A DNA stretch of 46,943 bases, taken from positions 1 through 46,943 of the forward strand of contig NZ_VLNT01000008.1 of assembly GCF_007421815.1 (NCBI RefSeq), read 5' to 3'. The first letter of the stretch is position 1. The number at the start of each line of letters is the position of its first letter. A program made the translations under genes and the position numbers. The notes under the pieces were generated by a model. The model was not told where the DNA came from, did no database searches, and saw only the letters and a program-made list of their open reading frames with translations. Source of the stretch: Aeromicrobium piscarium (GTDB taxonomy: Bacteria > Actinomycetota > Actinomycetes > Propionibacteriales > Nocardioidaceae). This document shows, piece by piece, positions 41,740 through 46,943 of this stretch.

Positions 41740-44237
41740 CGTCCCTGCCGCGAGTCGTCATCGCCGCGCCCGCCTCGGGGCACGGCAAGACGACCGTGGC
41801 GACGGGCCTCATGGCTGCGCTGCGGCACTCGGGCCGGGTGGTCAGCGGCCACAAGGTCGGTCCCGACTACATCGATCCGGGCTACCACTCCCTCGCCACC
41901 GGCCGACCCGGACGCAATCTGGACCCCCGGATGGTCGGGGAGGAACGGATCGTGCCGCTGCTGCTGCACGGCGCCGCGGGCGCCGACCTGGCCGTGATCG
42001 AGGGTGTCATGGGCCTGTTCGACGGGCAGATCGGCGGCCAGGGCTTCGCCTCGACCGCCCACGTCGCCGCGCTGACCGACTCGCCCATCGTCCTGGTGGT
42101 CGACGCCTCGCACGCCTCCCGCTCGATCGGTGCGCTCGTCGCCGGCATGCGGGCCTTCGATCCCGCCGTCACGATCGCGGGCGTCATCGTCAACAAGGTG
42201 GGCTCTGACCGCCACGCCGGCGAAGTGGTGGACGCGATCGATGCCCCCGTGCTCGGCGTCATCTCCCGCGATGACGGGATCGTCGCGCCGTCGCGCCACC
42301 TCGGTCTCGTGCCGATGGCCGAACGAGACGACGCCGCCGCGGCCCTCGACCGGCTCAGCGAACGCATCGCGCGCACCGTCGACCTCTCGACGGTCGCCGA
42401 TATCGCCCGGGCCGCTCCACCGCTGGAGGCCGAGCCCTGGACACCGCCGGTCCACACGCCGAGTCGCCGGCCTCGCATCGCTGTCGCGGGCGGCCGAGCG
42501 TTCACTTTCCGGTATGCCGAGACCGAGGAGCTGCTCGCGGCGGCGGGGGCCGAGCTCGTGGGCTTCGACCCGCTCGAGGACCGGGACCTGCCGGCGGGCA
42601 TCGACGGCCTCTACCTCGGTGGCGGATTCCCCGAGGTGCACGCGGGGGCGATCGCGGCCAATGCCCCGATGCGCGCGGCCGTCCGTGCCGCGGTGCGCGA
42701 CGGGGTGCCGACGGTCGCCGAGTGCGCCGGTCTGCTCTACCTGTGCCGGACGCTCGACGGCGCGCCGATGGCCGGGGCGATCGAGGCGGATGCTCAGATG
42801 ACCGGTCGGCTGACCCTGGCGTACCGGCAGGCGGTCGCTCCGCACGCCTCGGTGCTGGGGCCGGCGGGCACCACGGTGATCGGCCACGAGTTCCACCGCA
42901 CGCAGGTGACGCCGGGGCACGGCGAGCAGGCTGCCTGGACCTTCGACGATCGTCCCGCCGGCTTCGCCTCGACGACCCTGCACGCCTCGTATCTGCACAC
43001 CCACTGGGCCGGCACCCCCGACCTCGCCCGCGCCTTCGTCACCGCCGCCGCCTCCCACACCACCCGCGAACCCGTCGAGTGGGACGTTCGGACGGCAAAA
43101 GAGCCCGTTGTGCCGTCCAAACGTTCCCCCAAGGACTCCGCTGCGCTCCGTCTCCCCCAAGCACTCCGCAGAGCTCCGTGCAGGGAGGTGCCCCCAGGGA
43201 GGTACCCCCACACTCAACGGGTGGTCGCCCCCTCCGATCCGTTACGGCATCACGGGGACGTGGAGGCGGTGGACGGGGCGATCGACTTCGCGGTCAACGT
43301 CTCAAGCGACCCGCGGCCCGAGTGGTTGACCGATGCCCTCGTCCTGGGGGTCACCCGCTCGGACCGCTATCCCGATGCGCGGCCCGCCGCCCGGGCGATC
43401 GCGCATCACCTCGCCCGGCCCGTCGAGGAGATCCTCCCCAGCGCGGGAGCGGCGGAGGTCTTCGGACTCGTCGCCCGCTTGCGGCCCTGGCGGCAGCCGG
43501 TGATCGTGCACCCCCAGTTCACCGAGCCCGATGTCGCCCTGCGGATGGCCGGCCACGAGCCGACCCACGTCCTGCTGCCCGGTCCCGACTTCGCGCTGGC
43601 GACCGATGCGGTCCCCGAGGATGCCGATCTCGTCTTCATCGGCAATCCGACCAATCCCACCGGCCGCCTGCATCGCATCGTCGATCTGGAGCGTTTGCGG
43701 CGTCCGGGACGTCTGGTGGTCGTCGACGAGGCCTTCATGGACGCGCTACCCGGTGAACCGGAGTCGCTGGCGAGTCGCTCGCTGCCCGGAGTGCTCGTCG
43801 TGCGCAGTCTCACCAAGCTGTGGGCCATGCCCGGCATCCGCGCCGGCTTCGCCACCGGCCCGGCGGAGGTCATCGCGGCCCTGCGGGACCTGCAGGCTCC
43901 GTGGTCGGTGTCCTCGCCGGCGGTGGAGGCGATGATCGCGTGTCACACGCCCGAGGCCGCGGCCGAGGCGCGCGCCCGAGCGTCGCGGATCGCTCGCGAT
44001 CGCGCGGTGCTGACCGACGGGCTGAGTGAGCTCGGTGTGCCGTTCAGCCCCTCGGACGCACCGTTCGTGCTCGCCCGCGTGGGGACCGGGGTGCACGGTC
44101 GTCTCGCCGCCGCCGGTTACGCTGTCCGTCGCGCCGACACCTTCCCGGGTCTGGACGGCCAGTGGGTGCGCATCGCCGTGCGCCCACCTGCCCTCACCCG
44201 CAAACTCCTGACCGCCCTGAGGATCGAACTGTCATGA
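41736..44237 (+). CDS. cobB: Cobyrinic acid a,c-diamide synthase fused to CobC-type PLP decarboxylase/aminotransferase
   Basis: An 833-residue fusion. The CobB part (about 1-447) has APASGHGKTTVATGLMAAL (about 9-27) for ATP, GVMGLFDG (about 90-97), and the amidotransferase Cys in TVAECAGLLYLC (about 330). It amidates side chains a and c. The CobC-like part (about 498-833) has LRHHGD, NVSSDPRPEWL, FIGNPTNPTGRL and the PLP lysine in RSLTKLWAMPGIRAGF (about 694). It would make the (R)-1-aminopropanol phosphate moiety. The linker (about 448-497) is encoded by a hairpin and low-complexity repeat of intergenic type. GTG 41736 or ATG 41733 may be the start. Confidence 0.88.
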   Translation: MTSLPRVVIAAPASGHGKTTVATGLMAALRHSGRVVSGHKVGPDYIDPGYHSLATGRPGRNLDPRMVGEERIVPLLLHGAAGADLAVIEGVMGLFDGQIGGQGFASTAHVAALTDSPIVLVVDASHASRSIGALVAGMRAFDPAVTIAGVIVNKVGSDRHAGEVVDAIDAPVLGVISRDDGIVAPSRHLGLVPMAERDDAAAALDRLSERIARTVDLSTVADIARAAPPLEAEPWTPPVHTPSRRPRIAVAGGRAFTFRYAETEELLAAAGAELVGFDPLEDRDLPAGIDGLYLGGGFPEVHAGAIAANAPMRAAVRAAVRDGVPTVAECAGLLYLCRTLDGAPMAGAIEADAQMTGRLTLAYRQAVAPHASVLGPAGTTVIGHEFHRTQVTPGHGEQAAWTFDDRPAGFASTTLHASYLHTHWAGTPDLARAFVTAAASHTTREPVEWDVRTAKEPVVPSKRSPKDSAALRLPQALRRAPCREVPPGRYPHTQRVVAPSDPLRHHGDVEAVDGAIDFAVNVSSDPRPEWLTDALVLGVTRSDRYPDARPAARAIAHHLARPVEEILPSAGAAEVFGLVARLRPWRQPVIVHPQFTEPDVALRMAGHEPTHVLLPGPDFALATDAVPEDADLVFIGNPTNPTGRLHRIVDLERLRRPGRLVVVDEAFMDALPGEPESLASRSLPGVLVVRSLTKLWAMPGIRAGFATGPAEVIAALRDLQAPWSVSSPAVEAMIACHTPEAAAEARARASRIARDRAVLTDGLSELGVPFSPSDAPFVLARVGTGVHGRLAAAGYAVRRADTFPGLDGQWVRIAVRPPALTRKLLTALRIELS
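43082..43210. repeat. Intergenic-type hairpin and CCCCCA-rich repeat inside the cobB-cobC fusion
   Basis: GGACGTTCGGACGGCA (43082-43097) pairs with TGCCGTCCAAACGTTCC (43111-43127). It is followed by a stretch with repeated CCCCCAAG-CACTCCG and GGGAGGTGCCCCCA / GGGAGGTACCCCCA units up to 43210. Such text is characteristic of non-coding actinobacterial intergenic repeats, yet here it is translated in frame between the two enzyme domains. Confidence 0.65.
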
Positions 44238-45223
44238 CCTATGAGCTCAGCGTCGCCGAACGTCACGTGGTGATCGTCGGCGCCGGACCGCGCACGGCAG
44301 CCACGATCTCCGGCCTGCTCGGTGAACGCGCCACCGTCACCCTCGTCGCCGACCGCCTCGATGCGACGGTGGAGGACCTCGTGGCGCGTGGGCTCGTACG
44401 TCGGGCGATGGTCCTCGACGAGGCTCTCCTCGACGATGCCGACATCGTCCTGCGGGAGAACACCGCCCAGCACGCCGACCGTCCGGCATCGTCGGCGCTT
44501 GGCACCGTCACGCTCGTCGGTGGCGGGCCCGGGGATCCGGGGTTGATGTCACTCGCCGGACGCGAGGCGATCGAGAAGGCCGAGGTCATCGTGACCGACC
44601 GGCTCGTCCCCCATGCGGTGCTCTCGTGGGCCGCGCCCGACACCGAGGTCATCGATGTCGCCAAGATCCCGCACGGGCGGTTCACACCGCAGGAGGAGAT
44701 CAACCGCATCCTGGTAGAGGCCGCGCAGAGCGGCCGCGCCGTCGTGCGTCTCAAGGGTGGCGACAACTTCGTCTTCGGTCGCGGTGGCGAGGAGCTCATC
44801 GCGTGCGCCGAGGCGGGCATCCCCACCCAGGTAGTGCCCGGACTCAGCTCCGCGCTCGCCGTGCCCGGCGCGGCCGGCATCCCCTTGACGCACCGGGGCC
44901 TGACCCAGGGCTTCGCCGTGGTCTCGGGCCATGTCGCTCCCGATGATCCCGCGTCCACCGTCGACTGGGAGGCGCTGGCCTCGAGCAACCTGACGATCGT
45001 GGTGCTCATGGGAGTGCGCCAGCTCGGCGCCATCGCCACCCGTCTCGTGAGCGCCGGACTGGCCTCCACGACGCCTGCGGCCGTGATCGCCGACGGCACG
45101 CTCCCCTCACAACGGGTGGTGCGCGCAACCCTCGACGACATCGCCGCGCGGGCCGCCGAGGAGGGGATCGGCGCTCCCGCGGTGACCGTCATCGGCCGCG
45201 TGGCCGGACTGGAGCTCGGATGA
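44234..45223 (+). CDS. cobA: Uroporphyrinogen-III C-methyltransferase with vestigial N-terminal Rossmann domain
   Basis: A 329-residue SUMT, which methylates C-2 and C-7 of uroporphyrinogen III to give precorrin-2. The catalytic part (about 89-329) has VTLVGGGPGDPGLMSLAG (about 90-107), RLVPHAVL, VRLKGGDNFVFGRGGEE (about 173-189) and PGLSSALAVPGAAGIPLTHRG. The first ~88 residues look like a shortened CysG/Met8 NAD-binding fold (VVIVGAGPRTAATISGLL), too short for precorrin-2 dehydrogenase. The ATG overlaps the preceding stop by ATGA. Confidence 0.93.
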   Translation: MTYELSVAERHVVIVGAGPRTAATISGLLGERATVTLVADRLDATVEDLVARGLVRRAMVLDEALLDDADIVLRENTAQHADRPASSALGTVTLVGGGPGDPGLMSLAGREAIEKAEVIVTDRLVPHAVLSWAAPDTEVIDVAKIPHGRFTPQEEINRILVEAAQSGRAVVRLKGGDNFVFGRGGEELIACAEAGIPTQVVPGLSSALAVPGAAGIPLTHRGLTQGFAVVSGHVAPDDPASTVDWEALASSNLTIVVLMGVRQLGAIATRLVSAGLASTTPAAVIADGTLPSQRVVRATLDDIAARAAEEGIGAPAVTVIGRVAGLELG

Positions 45224-45645
45224 TCGTCTGGCTCCGGCACGGCGAGTCCACCTGGAATGCCGTGGGACGGATGCAGTACGACGTGCTGCATCCCGAGCTG
45301 ACCGAACGCGGGCGGGCTCAAGCCGCCACCGCCGGTGCGCTGCTCGCCGATCGGGGCATCGCCCAGGTGTGGGCGTCGCCCGCCGTCCGAGCCCAGCAGA
45401 CAGGCGAGATCGTGGCCGGACAGCTCGGCCTGGACCTGCGCACCAGTCCTCTGCTGGTGGAGCAGTCGGCCGAGGAGACCGGTGACGATGTCGCCGACCG
45501 CGTGCGTCGCTTCGCGGACGAGTTCGCCGGTCGCGGGCCCGTCCTGGCGGTCAGCCACGGCGATACGATCGCCGTGGCCGCCGCGCTGCTCGCGGACCGG
45601 CGGATCGGCATCATCGCCAATACCGAATGGATCGAGACACCGTGA
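45220..45645 (+). CDS. Histidine phosphatase family protein
   Basis: A 141-residue protein starting MIVWLRHGESTWN, with the phospho-acceptor His in RHGE (about 7) and the second catalytic His in AVSHGDT (about 110). ERGRAQA and WASPAVRAQQT match the family. It is shorter than the usual ~200, lacking part of the insert. Its place directly after cobA (ATGA overlap) suggests an alpha-ribazole phosphatase-like role, but other phosphatase functions are possible. Confidence 0.85.
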   Translation: MIVWLRHGESTWNAVGRMQYDVLHPELTERGRAQAATAGALLADRGIAQVWASPAVRAQQTGEIVAGQLGLDLRTSPLLVEQSAEETGDDVADRVRRFADEFAGRGPVLAVSHGDTIAVAAALLADRRIGIIANTEWIETP

Positions 45646-46424
45646 CCGACAGCCGAACGCACTACGGCGTCCTCGGGGTGGGAACGCTCGCCGAGGCGAT
45701 CGTCACCGGCCTGTGCGAGGACGTCGCGGAGCCTCCGACGATCGCGCTCTCGCCCCGCAGCGCGAGCCGGAGCGAGGCCCTCGCGGAGCGGTTCACCACC
45801 GTGCGGGTCGAGCCCGACAACCAGGCGGTCGTCGACGCCTCGGATGTCGTCATCGTGAGTGTCCGTCCGCAGGATGCCACCCAGGTGCTGGAATCCCTGA
45901 GCTTCCGGACCGAGCAGTCCGTGGTGAGCGTCATGGCCGGTCTCGCGCTCGATGACCTGGTACCGCTGGTGTCTCCCGCCGTCGATCTCGCGCGCTCAGC
46001 TCCGATGCCCGCGGTTGCCGGCCGGCAGTCCACCACGCCCGTGCACCCCCGGACCGACGCCGCCGAGGCCTTGTTCGTCCGGCTCGGCGGGGTACTGGAC
46101 GTCCCGACCGAGGCGCTGCTCGAGCGCATCTTCACCGCATCGGCCACCGTCGCCGCGCACTATGCCTATCTCGCGACCATCGCCGGCTGGCTCGCCGACG
46201 AGGGCTTGTCGTCCGGTGAGGCGGATCGCTATGTGAAAGGCCTCTTCGGCGAGGTCGCGGCGAGCCTGTGGTCGCCGCAGGAGCTGACGGCGCTGGCCGA
46301 CTCGCACGCGACTGCCGGTGGCATCAACGAAGCCTTCCGGGACTTCCTCACCGAGGCCGGCGTCTACACGACCGTGACCGAATCCCTGGATCGCCTCCAC
46401 GCGCACGGGCGCCGACTCGGCTGA
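45642..46424 (+). CDS. Pyrroline-5-carboxylate reductase-like NAD(P) oxidoreductase
   Basis: A 260-residue protein. The N-terminal Rossmann fold has YGVLGVGTLAEAIVTGL (about 8-24) and VIVSVRPQDATQVLESL (about 70-86), as in ProC. The C-terminal helical dimer domain (about 160-255) carries TAGGINEAFRDFL, close to the ProC TPGGTT region. The GTG at 45642 overlaps the preceding stop by GTGA. A proline enzyme at the end of a cobalamin operon is unexpected; it may have another imine-reductase role or be a passenger. Confidence 0.82.
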   Translation: MTDSRTHYGVLGVGTLAEAIVTGLCEDVAEPPTIALSPRSASRSEALAERFTTVRVEPDNQAVVDASDVVIVSVRPQDATQVLESLSFRTEQSVVSVMAGLALDDLVPLVSPAVDLARSAPMPAVAGRQSTTPVHPRTDAAEALFVRLGGVLDVPTEALLERIFTASATVAAHYAYLATIAGWLADEGLSSGEADRYVKGLFGEVAASLWSPQELTALADSHATAGGINEAFRDFLTEAGVYTTVTESLDRLHAHGRRLG

Positions 46425-46494
46425 CCGCTGCTGCGGGTCGGACGATGAGGTGACATGCTCTATGTGGACCACCGTCACCGACTTCGGGAAGACC

Positions 46495-46806
46495 ATGCGT
46501 ACTCGATCCCTCATCCTGGCCACCGCCGCACTCGCCTTCACCCTCACCGCCTGCAGTTCCGGTCCGCCCGAGGAGGATCCGGACAAGATCGCCGAGGTCG
46601 CCGTCGGTGCCCTCGAGGAGGAGGTCGGGCAGCGTCCTGACGACTTCGACTGCGGCGACGACCCGGTCGTCATCGAAGAGGGCAACACGGTCGACTGCCT
46701 GCTGACCGCGGGCGGCGACACCATCGACGCCACCGTCACCATCTCCGATGTGGACGGCAATGACTACAAGGTCAACGTCGAGGTCGCTCAGACCGTCAAT
46801 CCCTGA
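46495..46806 (+). CDS. Small lipoprotein with DUF4333-like domain
   Basis: A 103-residue exported protein. The signal peptide MRTRSLILATAALAFTLTAC ends in lipobox LTAC (Cys about 20). The mature part has two cysteines, in FDCGDD and VDCLLT, spaced like the disulfide of DUF4333 domains, and a VTVTISDVDG-type strand region. The ATG at 46495 is preceded by CGGGAAG. It is separated from the cob operon by 70 bases and followed by a strong hairpin, so it may be its own unit. Function is unknown. Confidence 0.8.
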   Translation: MRTRSLILATAALAFTLTACSSGPPEEDPDKIAEVAVGALEEEVGQRPDDFDCGDDPVVIEEGNTVDCLLTAGGDTIDATVTISDVDGNDYKVNVEVAQTVNP

Positions 46807-46827
46807 CGGCCGCACCGCTCCGGCGTA

Positions 46828-46863
46828 CCTGGGCGGTGGGTGAACTATCACCCACCGCCCAGG
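46828..46863. terminator. Perfect 16-bp hairpin after the lipoprotein gene
   Basis: CCTGGGCGGTGGGTGA (46828-46843) and TCACCCACCGCCCAGG (46848-46863) are perfectly complementary round ACTA. There is no U-tract. It shares GGGCGGTG/CACCGCCC with the hairpin at 20926. Confidence 0.8.
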
Positions 46864-46886
46864 CACACAGCTCGTTCGCCCGCGGC

Positions 46887-46913
46887 GGGGGGGGGGGGGG
46901 GGGGGGGGGGGGG
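46887..46913. repeat. Homopolymer run of 27 G
   Basis: An uninterrupted run of 27 G's lies 30 bases from the window end. No comparable run exists elsewhere in the window. It most likely reflects a sequencing or assembly artefact near a contig edge. The proline-rich frame read through it on the other strand is not a gene. Confidence 0.7.
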
Positions 46914-46943
46914 TGAGAGGGGGATTCATGGTGAACCAGCGCG

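Noticed and set aside
46348..46929. Minus-strand frame at the right end with a proline run
   Set aside because: Created by the G27 tract and antisense to proC-like and lipoprotein genes.

Overview
The window is high-GC DNA, almost fully coding, from an actinobacterium. Evidence for this includes a DivIVA-type coiled-coil pair, a fused cobI-cobJ, the aerobic cobalamin pathway, an AztABCD-type zinc system, a fused mnhA-mnhB, and many ATGA/GTGA start-stop overlaps. I cannot assign a genus from the sequence alone. No tRNA, rRNA, CRISPR, transposase or phage gene was recognised. A run of 27 G's 30 bases before the right end suggests a contig edge.

Layout. (1) 121-5574, minus: a complete Mrp-type Na+/H+ antiporter operon, mnhAB-C-D-E-F-G. 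(2) 5896-9787: a bacteriophytochrome fused to a SpoIIE-type phosphatase and an XRE-cupin regulator (both minus), divergent from a thioredoxin-reductase-like flavoprotein. (3) 9960-12414, plus: two overlapping coiled-coil/DivIVA-like genes. (4) 20157-12522, minus: a cobalamin riboswitch followed by cobN-cobF-cobQ-cobK and a TauE/SafE permease. (5) 20396-20906, plus: a small toxin-antitoxin-like locus whose toxin frame looks broken. (6) 27898-20988, minus: a second cobalamin riboswitch driving btuF-btuC-btuD, a CbiX-like/[2Fe-2S] protein, a second binding protein, a methyltransferase and a glycosyltransferase. (7) 27928-33333: a FhuF-like gene and a divergent zinc system (aztA against aztB-aztD1-aztC-aztD2) around a Zur-like palindrome. 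(8) 33492-36646, plus: cobG (apparently truncated)-cobH-cobIJ. (9) 38740-36789, minus: cobL-cobM. (10) 38970-46424, plus: a third cobalamin riboswitch, then chlID-cobO-cobB/cobC fusion-cobA-histidine phosphatase-proC-like, followed by a small lipoprotein gene.

Function. Together the cob genes cover the aerobic corrin route from uroporphyrinogen III through CobA, CobI, CobG, CobJ, CobM, CobF, CobK, CobL, CobH, CobB, cobalt insertion (CobN plus ChlID), CobO and CobQ, plus CobC for the aminopropanol arm. Nucleotide-loop genes (cobD/cbiB, cobU, cobT, cobS) are not here. The weak point is CobG, which lacks the C-terminal cysteine region expected to bind its Fe-S centre. The same window carries a B12-responsive uptake operon.

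The most unusual structure is in the small DNA between genes. Two 83-bp tandem arrays form chains of 28-codon mini-ORFs joined by ATGA overlaps, and they feed into btuD and cobH. Shorter mini-ORFs of the same type sit at cobQ/cobK and mnhE/mnhF. These resemble mycobacterial MIRU elements. Two further hairpin families, one built around a GCCATAGC core and one of U-less terminators beginning GCGGT, punctuate the transcription units, and a repeat-like hairpin has become coding linker in the cobB-cobC fusion.
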